64,000 bases of DNA from Actinophytocola sp963840275 (GTDB lineage Bacteria > Actinomycetota > Actinomycetes > Mycobacteriales > Pseudonocardiaceae): NCBI GenBank assembly GCA_963840275.1, contig CAWIYK010000005.1, positions 744,001-808,000 on the forward strand, written 5' to 3'. Of this stretch, positions 36,301-43,829 are shown in pieces. Under the pieces are notes generated by a model that saw nothing but the letters and a program-made list of their open reading frames with translations, ran no database searches and had not been told where the DNA came from. The translations under genes were made by a program, and so were the position numbers. How positions within the stretch are numbered: the first letter of the stretch is position 1; the number at the start of each line of letters is the position of its first letter.

Positions 36301-37820
36301 ACCGGCTGGCCGTCGGGCACGCCGACGGCACCCTCGACCTGTGGGCCCCGGACACGGCGACGCTGGTCAGCCACCGCACCGACCACGCCGACACGGCGGC
36401 CGAGGTCGAGGGCGGACTGATCCCGGTGCAGGTGGCGGCCTCGCCCGACCTGCTCGCGAGCGCCAGTGTGTCGGACAACCTGATCCGGCTGTGGAACCCC
36501 ACGACCGGCGCGCTCGTCCGGTCGTTCCCGGACCTCACCCGGCACGCCACCGACGCGGGCCAGGGCCCGTCGTCGCTCGGCTTCGCCCCGGACGGGTCGA
36601 CGCTGTACACCAACAGCGACGCGAACACGGTCACCACGTGGGACTCGGTCAGCGGTGACCATCTCGGCAGCCTGCCGCAGGGACCGAGGTCCGGCACGTC
36701 GGTCGGCAGGACGGTGCTCGCGATGGCCGTGTCCCGCGACGGCCGCACCAAGGTCGCGGCGAACAGCGACGGCACGGTGTTGCGGTGGCACACGAACCCG
36801 AGCTGGTACTCCAAACCGGCCGGCTCGGTCACCGGCCTGGACTTCGACCCCGACGGAAGAACGGTCACCTCGGGCGACGCCGACGGCGGCCTGCACACGT
36901 GGGACGCCACGACCGGCGAGCAGGTCGTGCCGACCGCCGAGGTGCCCGGCGGCGTGTTCGGCGTGCGGTACGCGCCGGACGGCACCCGGATCTCCGGCTC
37001 CGGCGGCGCGACCTTCACCGTGACGCCGCCGGGGCGGGGCGCCCGGCCACGGTCGGTCTCGTTCCCGGGGCGGCAGTTCCGCGGCGCCATGGCCGTGTCC
37101 CCGGACGGCAGGTGGCTGGTGGCGGCGGAACAGCGCCCGTTCACCGACGACACCCCGGACGACAACAGGATCCACGTCTGGGAGCTGGCGACCCTCACCG
37201 AGCACACGGTGATCTCGCTCGACGAGGAGTGGCCGGTCGAGATGTCGTTCTCCCCGGACGGCGAGCGGCTGGTCGCGCTCACCAGCGACGAGGGCTCCGG
37301 GCTCGTCGGCAGCGACCCGGACGAGACGACCGCGGCACAGCTGGTGACGTGGCAGGTACCCGACTTCGACGACCCCTCGCGGGTGCCGCTCGGCGCCGAC
37401 ACGGTGAACACCATCGTCTTCGCGCCGGACGGGCGGTCGGTGCTCACGGCGGGCACCAAGGGCACGATCCAGGTGCGGGACCCGAGCACCGGGCGGGTGC
37501 GGTACGAGTTCGGCCAGCACCCGTCGACCGTCCGGCAGCTCGCCATCTCGCCCGACGGGCGCACCGTCGCGTCGGTCACCACCGACGACTCGGTGGTGCG
37601 CCTCTGGAACCTCCCCGACCGGAAGCTCGTCGCCGGGCTGAGCGGCCACACCGGGCCGCTCAACCAACTCGTCTTCTCCCCAGACGGCCGCCGCCTGGCA
37701 AGCGCCGGCACCGACACGGATGTCGCCGTATGGCGAACCATCCCCGACGACGCGATCCGCCAAGTCTGCGAAAACCTCGCCGACGCGGGAGAGAAGGACC
37801 TCGAGTCACTGGGCTGCTGA
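33357..37820 (+). CDS. Ser/Thr protein kinase fused to nSTAND NTPase and WD40 repeats
   Basis: This 1487-residue multidomain protein has a Hanks-type kinase domain (about 8-270) with 'LLGVGGMGEVHRAF', catalytic Lys40, HRDVKPAN (Asp131), DFG (Asp149) and 'MAPERL'. An nSTAND1 NTPase follows (about 320-740) with P-loop GASGTGKSS (about 365) and Walker B 'MIVAVDQVEELF'. A transmembrane helix lies at about 743-765, and the C terminus holds WD40-type repeats ('FSPDG...', 'FAPDG...', ending in W). The kinase and NTPase face the cytoplasm; the propeller would be outside if the helix spans the membrane. All catalytic residues are present. A TAGGCT -10-like box and AGGAGG RBS precede it. Confidence 0.92.
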   Translation: MGDGPELFGPYRVGELLGVGGMGEVHRAFDTEHERQVALKRLPGEAGPEFRARFRREAKIVAGLREAHVVPINAHGEIDGRLYLDMRLIDGPDLKRVLADGSLDPLRAIEILSQVAVALDAAHARGVLHRDVKPANILLDADGVAYLADFGIARSIAPDVTQLTETGGYVGTLDYMAPERLMRGDIDVASDVYALACVLFQCLTGRVPFPAEDSVGKLAAQLNDPPPAPSLFDRRIPPGLDLVVRTGMDKDPKRRYPSAGELMAAAAAVTAEAPTAVAQELLAGGDPDQSYFVQLLATLGWGRDTAAPRTAGDTDVLVDRCPYPGLQSFGTGDSEWFFGREQAVRDLLARLSRHRADSGPLMVVGASGTGKSSLLHAGLLATHARGGGSAPRLAMTPGDRPIATLAARLAALTRSDPNRLAWQLRERPATFGELCRSVAAGTDGPMIVAVDQVEELFTQCPDAGEREAFAVALANAWPARVVVAVRADFVEHCITVPALKPSLNAPYVLGPLGVDELARVVTKPAEASGLELEPGLVDRLITDVGAGRDPGALPRLAHALRETWHNRSGNRLTLKGYQQTGGVDRAVALTADGVYTRLSEHDRQALRAVLLRMVTLLDGGGIARRMARRAEVPVPLLESLVAARLVTVDREFVQLSHDALLTAWPRLGEWVAEDRQGLLVRQQLGEAAAGWRAGGQDRGDLYRGARLAAALDWSAGRPDLTSDEQSFLQASDRDRRRRTRRLRGLVVGLASLLAVALLAGVLAVVARDQARQESSVALSRQFAAESLAESEVDPVAAMRKAIAGWRASPTSEARGALLSAPMLTYPDAFRSGLDSAYAIDVNPDGTLVAVGSGTGGIVLWDVEARKPLDVEITGVGSVVSMRFSPDGSLLATSSIQSGNTEESGVRVWEVPSGKLVRRLRDAFPAIGQVAWRPDGKAIAAASVRRDNTTAIGEWDPHTGNLDRWIAGGGFDSSGLVYSAAGDRLAVGHADGTLDLWAPDTATLVSHRTDHADTAAEVEGGLIPVQVAASPDLLASASVSDNLIRLWNPTTGALVRSFPDLTRHATDAGQGPSSLGFAPDGSTLYTNSDANTVTTWDSVSGDHLGSLPQGPRSGTSVGRTVLAMAVSRDGRTKVAANSDGTVLRWHTNPSWYSKPAGSVTGLDFDPDGRTVTSGDADGGLHTWDATTGEQVVPTAEVPGGVFGVRYAPDGTRISGSGGATFTVTPPGRGARPRSVSFPGRQFRGAMAVSPDGRWLVAAEQRPFTDDTPDDNRIHVWELATLTEHTVISLDEEWPVEMSFSPDGERLVALTSDEGSGLVGSDPDETTAAQLVTWQVPDFDDPSRVPLGADTVNTIVFAPDGRSVLTAGTKGTIQVRDPSTGRVRYEFGQHPSTVRQLAISPDGRTVASVTTDDSVVRLWNLPDRKLVAGLSGHTGPLNQLVFSPDGRRLASAGTDTDVAVWRTIPDDAIRQVCENLADAGEKDLESLGC

Positions 37821-37906
37821 GAGGGGTTCCCCGGAAAGTTCCTCCTCCGCCGACGGGGTCCCGTCCATAGCCTTCCTGGTAACGGAAACAGCCAGGAGGT
37901 CCAGTG

Positions 37907-38287
37907 ATGACAACGTCTGCCGAGACCGGTGCCGCCGCCCGAACCAAGCTCGGCGCCGGTGTGATCGTGTTGCTCGTCTTCATCTCGATCGCCAACGTGT
38001 TGGGGTTGGTCATCGGGGTCGGGGCGTGGGGGGACGAGGCGACCCACGGTGGCGAACTCGACGACCTCGCCATGCAGGCCGCCGTCGCGACCACCCTGTT
38101 GTCGGTCGTGGCGCTGGTGGGGATCGGCGGGGCGTGGGCCCGGCGGAAGTGGGGCCCACGCACCTACTTCGGGGCGCAGGCGGCCGGGTTCCTGTTCGCG
38201 CTGGCGCTCGGCGCGGTCGGTCTGCTCTCGTTCGTTCCGTTGCTGCTCGCCGGCCTGCTGTGGCGGTTCGCCGAGCGGGACTGGTGA
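37907..38287 (+). CDS. Small integral membrane protein, unknown function
   Basis: The 126-residue protein has three or four hydrophobic segments (about 16-40, 55-78, 88-115) separated by short loops. ATG at 37907 is chosen over the GTG one codon earlier because AGGAGG lies at 37894-37899 with good spacing. It lies between the STAND-WD40 kinase and the FHA-like gene. No family recognised. Confidence 0.65.
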   Translation: MTTSAETGAAARTKLGAGVIVLLVFISIANVLGLVIGVGAWGDEATHGGELDDLAMQAAVATTLLSVVALVGIGGAWARRKWGPRTYFGAQAAGFLFALALGAVGLLSFVPLLLAGLLWRFAERDW

Positions 38288-38299
38288 CGTACTCTGCTG

Positions 38300-39160
38300 A
38301 TGGTGTCAGGAAGCGCGATGTTGCAGGTCATGGTGCGCGGCAGCGATCTGCACCCGGTGTGCGTCGAGTCCGGTGAGCGGCTCGTCTTCGGACGGGAGCC
38401 GCACGGCGACCAGACGGGACCACCGCGGCCGGGGCGCATCGCCGTGCGGCTCCCGGGGTGTGCGCCGCACGTGTCCGGTGTCGTCGCCGAGCTGGTCGTC
38501 GGCCGCGAGGCGGCCATGCTGCGGTGGGTCGGCGGCAACGAGGGACGCCTGTCGAGTCTCATCGAGGCACCCGGCGGCGCCCGCCGGGTCACCCTCGTGC
38601 GCGGCATGTCGGCCATGCTCGACCTCGGCAAGAACGAGCTGGTCCTGTTGGCGGGCAAGCAGGTCGGCGACGACCTGTTCACCGACCTGCTGCTGAACCT
38701 CGCCGTCGGCGTGCGGGCCGTCCCCGCGCGGGAGACGAGCCTGCCGGCCGGCCCGCGCGACACCGAGCTGAAACCCCACCTGCGCAAGGGACAGCTGACC
38801 CGCCACTCGAAGGAGTGGTACGTCGCGCTGGCGCTCGCCGAACCGTGGCTCGTCGGCGACGACGACTCACCCTTCCCGCCGACGAACCGCCGGATCTACG
38901 AACGCGTCCGCGACTGGCGCGCCGGGGACGCCTGGAACCTCGAACGCCCCCAACGGGTCGACGACGCCATCCGCGCGATCTCCCAGATCGCGTTCGGCGA
39001 GCTGGCCGACCCGTACTCGGAGGCGCGGACCGGCCGCATCCAGAACCCCAGGTTCGCGGTCGGCAAGCGGATCGCCGAGTACCGCCTGGTGACCGCCGAC
39101 GACCTCGCCGAGGTGCAGCACGCCGCCCGCGGCCGCTCGCTGCCGGGCGCGGGGACCTGA
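38300..39160 (+). CDS. FHA-like / winged-helix protein, probable kinase-pathway partner
   Basis: This 286-residue product has an N-terminal half (about 5-125: 'ESGERLVFGREP', 'PHVSGVVAELVV') that resembles an FHA phosphothreonine-binding domain, although the canonical Ser-x-x-His is replaced by H-V-S-G. The C-terminal half ('LTRHSKEWYVALALAEPWL', 'PPTNRRIYERVRDW', 'DDAIRAISQIAFG') looks like a winged-helix domain seen in actinobacterial FHA-wHTH proteins. Its closeness to the STAND-WD40 kinase suggests it reads out kinase activity. Family assignment is by pattern. Confidence 0.6.
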   Translation: MVSGSAMLQVMVRGSDLHPVCVESGERLVFGREPHGDQTGPPRPGRIAVRLPGCAPHVSGVVAELVVGREAAMLRWVGGNEGRLSSLIEAPGGARRVTLVRGMSAMLDLGKNELVLLAGKQVGDDLFTDLLLNLAVGVRAVPARETSLPAGPRDTELKPHLRKGQLTRHSKEWYVALALAEPWLVGDDDSPFPPTNRRIYERVRDWRAGDAWNLERPQRVDDAIRAISQIAFGELADPYSEARTGRIQNPRFAVGKRIAEYRLVTADDLAEVQHAARGRSLPGAGT

Positions 39161-39167
39161 CCCGCCA

Positions 39168-39173
39168 TAGACT
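39168..39173 (+). promoter_or_regulatory. Candidate -10 for the VOC-to-ribA operon (leaderless)
   Basis: TAGACT ends seven bases before the ATG at 39181, leaderless spacing. No Shine-Dalgarno and no good -35 are seen. If real, the transcript starts with the VOC gene and runs through five coupled genes. Confidence 0.35.
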
Positions 39174-39180
39174 CGCGAGC

Positions 39181-39702
39181 ATGCCTCAGCCAGAGGGTGC
39201 CGAGCTCGACGCGGTGCGGGCGCGCCGCGAAAAGCTGCGGACCACGTACCTGCGCCCGAGGGGCCACCGGCCGGCCACACCGGTCGGCGGGTTCCACCAC
39301 GTCGCGCTGATCTGCAAGGACGTCGAGCAGACGATCCGCTTCTACCAGGAGTTCCTCGGCTTCCCGCTCGTCGAGCTGGTCGAGAACCGGGACTACGCGG
39401 GCTCCAGCCACTTCTTCTTCGACGTCGGCAACGACAACCTGCTCGGGTTCTTCGACTTCCCCGGCCACGACCACCCGGACTTCCAGGAGACGATCGGCGG
39501 CGTCCAGCACATCGCGCTGTCCACGTCGGCCGAGAACTTCGCCGCCGCGAAGAAGAAGCTGGACGCCGAGGGCGTCGAGTACCTCGGCCCGGACCGCGGC
39601 GTGGACGACAGCCTCTACCTGCGCGACCCGAACGGCATCGGCCTCGAGTTCTACCGGGAGGACCTCGGCGTCTTCGACGGCGAACCCCTCCTCGACGACT
39701 GA
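39181..39702 (+). CDS. VOC superfamily (glyoxalase/dioxygenase-fold) protein
   Basis: The 173-residue vicinal-oxygen-chelate protein has 'GGFHHVALICKDVEQTIRFYQEFLGFPLVE', 'HFFFDVGNDNLLGFFDF', 'GGVQHIALSTSAENFAAAKKKL' and 'LYLRDPNGIGLEFY'. The His in FHHVAL, His in QHIAL and Glu in GLEFY are the usual metal ligands, so it is probably an active metalloenzyme (dioxygenase, isomerase or lyase). It ends two bases before the dehydrogenase gene and may belong to the same pathway. Confidence 0.82.
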   Translation: MPQPEGAELDAVRARREKLRTTYLRPRGHRPATPVGGFHHVALICKDVEQTIRFYQEFLGFPLVELVENRDYAGSSHFFFDVGNDNLLGFFDFPGHDHPDFQETIGGVQHIALSTSAENFAAAKKKLDAEGVEYLGPDRGVDDSLYLRDPNGIGLEFYREDLGVFDGEPLLDD

Positions 39703-39704
39703 CG

Positions 39705-40676
39705 ATGGAGCGTGCCCTCTGGTTGCGGGCGCCGGGTGAGTGTGAGCTCCGGCCCGTCGGGCTGCCCGCGCCCGGCGACGGCGACGTCGTCGTGCGGACG
39801 CTGTACTCCGGGGTCAGCCGCGGCACCGAGGCGCTCGTGTTCCGCGGCGGGGTGCCGCCCAGCCAGCACGACGTCATGCGGGCGCCGTTCCAGGAGGGCG
39901 ACTTCCCGGCGCCGGTGAAGTACGGCTACCTCAACGTCGGCGTCGTCGAGCACGGGCCGCCCGAGCTGCTCGACAGGACGGTCTTCTGCCTGTACCCGCA
40001 CCAGACGCGCTACGTCGTGCCGGCCACCGCGGTGACGCCCGTGCCCGACACCGTGCCGGCCGCGCGGGCGGTGCTCGCCGGCACCGTCGAGACCGCGGTG
40101 AACGCCGCGTGGGACGCCGCGCCCCTGGTCGGCGACCGGATCGCGGTCGTCGGCGCCGGGATGGTCGGGGCCAGCGTCGCGAAGGTGCTCGCCGGGCTGC
40201 CCGCCGCCACCGTGCAGCTGGTCGACGTCGACCCGGCGCGGGCCGCGCTCGCCGCCACGCTGGGGGTCGATTTCGCCACCCCGGACACCGCGACCGGCGG
40301 CTGCGACCTCGTCGTCCATGCCAGCGCCACCGAGGCCGGCCTCGCCCGCTCGCTCGAGCTGCTCGCCGACGAGGGCACGGTCGTCGAGCTGAGCTGGTAC
40401 GGCGACCGGCGCGTGAGCGTGCCGCTGGGGGAGTGGTTCCACTCCCGCCGCCTCACGCTGCGTGCCAGCCAGGTCGGCAGAGTGTCCCCGGCGCAGCGCG
40501 GCCGCCGAGGGTACGCCGAACGGCTCGCCGTCGCCATGGCCCTGCTCGCCGATCCCGGCTTCGACGCGCTGGTCACCGACGAGTGCCACTTCGGCGACCT
40601 ACCTGCCGCGATGCCGAGAATGATCAGCGGTGAACCGTCCGCACTCTGCATGCGTGTTACCTACGACCGCGCATAG
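39705..40676 (+). CDS. Zinc-independent-looking MDR-family dehydrogenase
   Basis: The 323-residue medium-chain dehydrogenase/reductase-like protein has a GroES-like part with 'LYSGVSRGTEALVFRGGVP' and 'VKYGYLNVGVVE', and a Rossmann part with 'DRIAVVGAGMVGASVAKVLAG' and 'VQLVDVDPARAALAATLGV'. The usual zinc Cys-Gly-x-Asp/His motifs of alcohol dehydrogenases are missing ('SGVSRGTE' instead), so catalysis may be zinc-free. It is first of a tightly packed set with the PTPS-like, glycosyltransferase, flippase-like and GTP cyclohydrolase II genes. Confidence 0.8.
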   Translation: MERALWLRAPGECELRPVGLPAPGDGDVVVRTLYSGVSRGTEALVFRGGVPPSQHDVMRAPFQEGDFPAPVKYGYLNVGVVEHGPPELLDRTVFCLYPHQTRYVVPATAVTPVPDTVPAARAVLAGTVETAVNAAWDAAPLVGDRIAVVGAGMVGASVAKVLAGLPAATVQLVDVDPARAALAATLGVDFATPDTATGGCDLVVHASATEAGLARSLELLADEGTVVELSWYGDRRVSVPLGEWFHSRRLTLRASQVGRVSPAQRGRRGYAERLAVAMALLADPGFDALVTDECHFGDLPAAMPRMISGEPSALCMRVTYDRA

Positions 40677-40697
40677 TCGACCGTAGGGGAGTGCAGG

Positions 40698-41096
40698 GTG
40701 TTCAGCCTCACCGTCCGTGACCACATCATGGTGGCGCACAGTTTCAACGGCGAGGTGTTCGGCCCCGCGCAACGGCTGCACGGCGCCACGTTCGTCGTGG
40801 ACGCCACCTTCCGCCGCGCCGAGCTCGACGCCGACAACATCGTCGTCGACATCGGCCTCGCGACGCAGGAGCTCGGCGAGGTGCTCGGCGAGCTCAACTA
40901 CCGCAACCTCGACGAGGTGCCCGAGTTCGCCGGCGTCAACACCTCCACCGAGTTCCTCGCCAAGGTGATCGCCGACCGGCTGGCGGACCGGGCGCACGCC
41001 GGCTCGCTCGGCGCGGGCGCCCGCGGCCTCGGCGAGATCGAGGTGTCGCTACGGGAGTCCCACGTCGCCTGGGCCAGCTACCGGCGCGCGCTGTGA
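40698..41096 (+). CDS. PTPS/QueD-family homologue with altered active site
   Basis: This 132-residue T-fold protein is related to 6-pyruvoyltetrahydropterin / 6-carboxytetrahydropterin synthases: 'AHSFNGEVFGPAQRLHGATFVVDATF', 'NIVVDIGLATQELGEVLGELNYRNLD', 'NTSTEFLAKVIADRL' and 'SLRESHVAWASY'. Two of the three zinc His are present (His14, His28), but the HGH third ligand is Ala30, the catalytic Cys before LHGH is absent, and the LDH pair reads LNY. It is therefore unlikely to do the standard reaction. GTG start; its stop overlaps the glycosyltransferase start as GTGA. Confidence 0.8.
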   Translation: MFSLTVRDHIMVAHSFNGEVFGPAQRLHGATFVVDATFRRAELDADNIVVDIGLATQELGEVLGELNYRNLDEVPEFAGVNTSTEFLAKVIADRLADRAHAGSLGAGARGLGEIEVSLRESHVAWASYRRAL

Positions 41097-42172
41097 ACGC
41101 CGCCGACACGACGTTCGTCCTGCCCGACGACGTCGCCGACGTGACGCTGGCCAGCGGCGGCAACACCTACGACCGCCGCATGTGCGCCGTGCTCGGGCTG
41201 CGCGCGGTCACCGTGGCCGGCCGCTGGCCCACCCCGGACGCCGCCGCGCGGGCCGCGCTCGACAGCGCGCTCGCCGCCGTGCCCGACGGGTCGGTCGCAT
41301 TGATAGACGGACTCGTCTCCTGCGGAGTGCCGGAGGTCGTCGTGCCGCACACGCGCCGGCTGCGTCTCGCGATGCTGCTGCATCTGCCCCTCGCCGACGA
41401 GACCGGCCTGCCCGCCGACCGCGCCGCCGAGCTGGACGCGCTGGAGCGGGAGACACTCCACGCCGCGGGCGCGGTCGTCGCCACCAGCGACTGGGCCCGC
41501 CGGCGGCTCGTCGACCACCACGGCCTCGACCCCGACCGCGTGCACGTCGCGCCGCCGGGCACCGATCCCGCGCCGCTGTCGACCGGCTCCCCGACCGGCG
41601 CTCAACTGCTGTGCCTCGCCTCGATCACGCGGCGCAAGGGGCAGGACCTGCTGGCCGAGGCCCTCGCCGGCGTCGCGGAGCTGCCCTGGACCTGCGACTG
41701 CGTCGGCTCGCTGCGCCGCGACCCCGAGTACGTGGCCACGGTCCGCGACCTCATCGCACGACACGGCCTCACCGGCCGCATGTCGCTGACCGGCCCGCTG
41801 CCCGACACCGACCTCGACGCGGCACTCGCCGGGACCGACCTGCTGGTGCTCCCGTCCCGCGGCGAGACGTACGGGATGGTCGTCACCGAGGCGCTCGCCC
41901 GCGGCATCCCGGTGCTGACCACCACGGTCGACGCGCTGCCCGACACGCTCGGGCACGCGCCGGACGGCGGCCTGCCCGGCATCCTGGTCCCGCCCGACGA
42001 CATCGTGGCCCTCACCGAGGCGCTGCGCGGCTACCTCACGCGGCAGTGGCTGCGGGACCGCCTCCGTGCCGCCGCGCACGAACGCAGGCGCGACCTGGAG
42101 AACTGGGACACGGCCGCCGCGCGGCTCGCCGGCGTGCTCACCGGACTGCGGGGTGCGCCATGCGCGGCATGA
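41093..42172 (+). CDS. GT4-family glycosyltransferase
   Basis: The 359-residue GT-B-fold enzyme has 'HLPLADETG' and 'VVATSDWARRRLV' in the N-terminal half. The C-terminal half carries 'LLCLASITRRKGQDLLAEAL', 'LTGPLPDTDLDAALAGTDLLVLPSRGETYGMVVTEALARGIPVLTT' (written here across its two motifs, with E-x7-E) for nucleotide-sugar binding. The donor and acceptor are unknown; the neighbours suggest glycosylation of a pterin- or pyrimidine-derived product or a lipid carrier. GTG start, coupled to the PTPS-like gene. Its stop overlaps the next gene. Confidence 0.85.
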   Translation: MNAADTTFVLPDDVADVTLASGGNTYDRRMCAVLGLRAVTVAGRWPTPDAAARAALDSALAAVPDGSVALIDGLVSCGVPEVVVPHTRRLRLAMLLHLPLADETGLPADRAAELDALERETLHAAGAVVATSDWARRRLVDHHGLDPDRVHVAPPGTDPAPLSTGSPTGAQLLCLASITRRKGQDLLAEALAGVAELPWTCDCVGSLRRDPEYVATVRDLIARHGLTGRMSLTGPLPDTDLDAALAGTDLLVLPSRGETYGMVVTEALARGIPVLTTTVDALPDTLGHAPDGGLPGILVPPDDIVALTEALRGYLTRQWLRDRLRAAAHERRRDLENWDTAAARLAGVLTGLRGAPCAA

Positions 42173-43119
42173 CCATGAAGCAGGTGTGGGCCTGGCTCCG
42201 GATCGTCGTCGGCGTCGGCATCGTCGGCGTGCTGATGTGGCGGGTCGGCGCCGGCGGGTTCGTCGACGGCCTGCGGGTCATCGACGTCGGCGAGGTGGCC
42301 GCCGCGCTCGCGATCGGCCTCGCGACCACCGTGCTCTGCGCGGTCCGCTGGTGCATGGTCGCCCGCCGGCTCGGACTGAACCTGCCGATCGGGCGGGCCG
42401 TCCGCGACTACTACCGCGCGACGTTCCTCAACGCCGTGCTGCCCGCCGGCGTGCTCGGCGACGTGCAGCGCGCGGTCGAGCACGGCAAGGAGGAGGGCGA
42501 CGTCGGCGCGGGGGTGCGGGCCGTGGTGCTCGAACGGACCGCCGGACAGGCCGTGGTGATCGTCGCCGGCGTCGTGGTCCTGCTGGCCGCGCCGGCTGCG
42601 GCGCCGGCCCGCGACATCGGCGTCGCCGTCCTGATCGCGGCCACCGTGGTCGTCGGTTGCTACCTCGCCGTGCGTCGCTGGACGGGCACGCACCTGAACT
42701 CGCGGTGGCGCCGCACCATCGACGACATCCGCAACGGCCTGCTCGCCCGCGACGCGTGGCCGGGAGTCGCGCTGCTTTCGGCCGCCGTGCTCGCCGGACA
42801 CGTGACATTGTTCCTCATAGCGGCGAACGCGGCGGGCGCGACACTGCCGGCCGCGCAGCTGGTGCCGCTGGTCGTGGTGTCCCTGCTCGCGATGGGGCTG
42901 CCGGTGAACGTAGGAGGTTGGGGACCACGAGAGGGCGTGACCGCGCTGATGTTCGCCGGGGCCGGACTCGGCGCGGCACAAGGGCTCACCACCGCCGTGG
43001 CGTACGGGCTGCTCGCGCTCGTGTCCAGCCTGCCGGGCGCGCTGCTGCTCGTTCGCCGCGGTACCAAGCACAGACAGGAAGTGACGGTATGTCGAGTCTC
43101 GCCGGCGACTACGCACTAG
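42169..43119 (+). CDS. Flippase-like membrane protein (lysylphosphatidylglycerol synthase TM-region family)
   Basis: The 316-residue polytopic protein of the UPF0104/AglD2-type family has 'LRWCMVARRLGLNL'-type 'VRWCMVARRLGLN', 'YYRATFLNAVLPAGVLGDVQRA', 'VVLERTAGQAVVIV' and 'MGLPVNVGGWGPREGVTALMF'. Such proteins accompany glycosyltransferases and are suspected to move glycolipids across the membrane. ATG at 42169 overlaps the upstream stop (ATGA); an ATG at 42160 is possible. Its 3' end overlaps the GTP cyclohydrolase gene by 31 bases. Confidence 0.82.
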   Translation: MTMKQVWAWLRIVVGVGIVGVLMWRVGAGGFVDGLRVIDVGEVAAALAIGLATTVLCAVRWCMVARRLGLNLPIGRAVRDYYRATFLNAVLPAGVLGDVQRAVEHGKEEGDVGAGVRAVVLERTAGQAVVIVAGVVVLLAAPAAAPARDIGVAVLIAATVVVGCYLAVRRWTGTHLNSRWRRTIDDIRNGLLARDAWPGVALLSAAVLAGHVTLFLIAANAAGATLPAAQLVPLVVVSLLAMGLPVNVGGWGPREGVTALMFAGAGLGAAQGLTTAVAYGLLALVSSLPGALLLVRRGTKHRQEVTVCRVSPATTH

Positions 43120-43829
43120 GACGGCACGGGGGGACCGAGCGGGTGGTCGACACACGCCTGCCCACGGTCTACGGGGAGTTCCGCGCGGTCGGCTACCAGG
43201 ACCGGCTCGGCGAGGAGCACATCGCGCTGGTGCACGGCGACATCGGTGAACACAGCGACGTCGGTGGACGCAGCCCGCTCACCCGCGTGCATTCGGAGTG
43301 CCTCACCGGGGACGTCTTCGGCGCCACCCGGTGCGAGTGCGGCGACCAGCTCGCCGCCGCGCTGCGCCAGATCGTGGCCGAGGGCGCGGGGATCCTCGTC
43401 TACCTCAAGGGGCACGAGGGCCGCGGGATCGGGCTCCTCGCGAAGCTGCAGGCGATGCGGCTGCAGGAGGACGGCCTCGACACGGTCGAGGCGAACCTCG
43501 CGTTGGGCCTGCCGGTCGACGCGCGGGACTTCCGGGTCGCCGCGGACATCCTGCACGACCTCGGCGCGCACTCGATCCGGCTGCTGTCGAACAACCCGAA
43601 GAAGTTGGACTCGCTGCTGCGGGACGGCATCCGGGTCACCGAGCGGGTCCCGCTGCTCGCCGCGCCGAACGAGGAGAACCTGCGCTACCTACACACCAAG
43701 CGCGAGCGGATGGACCACTTCCTGCCTCACCTGGAGGATTTGGCGAGCGCCGCGAGCACGTCGCCGAACGAGGCGACCAGGCTCGCCAGCGCGCCCCTGC
43801 CCTTCTCGGCGGACGCCAGGGAGGGATGA
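43089..43829 (+). CDS. ribA: GTP cyclohydrolase II paralogue with Met in place of the catalytic-pocket Tyr
   Basis: The 246-residue GCH II has zinc ligands Cys71, Cys82, Cys84 (SECLTGD, CECG), 'YLKGHEGRGIGLLAKLQAM', Asp144/Arg146 in VDARDF, and 'SNNPKKLD'. At the position of E. coli Tyr105 (K-I-R-A-Y) it has Met123 (K-L-Q-A-M, codon 43455-43457). In the Streptomyces coelicolor paralogue SCO6655 the same Tyr-to-Met change is reported to stop the reaction at the formylated pyrimidine. No RibB domain is attached and no other riboflavin genes are near, so it is probably not for riboflavin. The last 30 or so residues extend beyond the family and lie antisense to the creatininase gene. AGGAAG RBS. 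Confidence 0.9.
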   Translation: MSSLAGDYALGRHGGTERVVDTRLPTVYGEFRAVGYQDRLGEEHIALVHGDIGEHSDVGGRSPLTRVHSECLTGDVFGATRCECGDQLAAALRQIVAEGAGILVYLKGHEGRGIGLLAKLQAMRLQEDGLDTVEANLALGLPVDARDFRVAADILHDLGAHSIRLLSNNPKKLDSLLRDGIRVTERVPLLAAPNEENLRYLHTKRERMDHFLPHLEDLASAASTSPNEATRLASAPLPFSADAREG

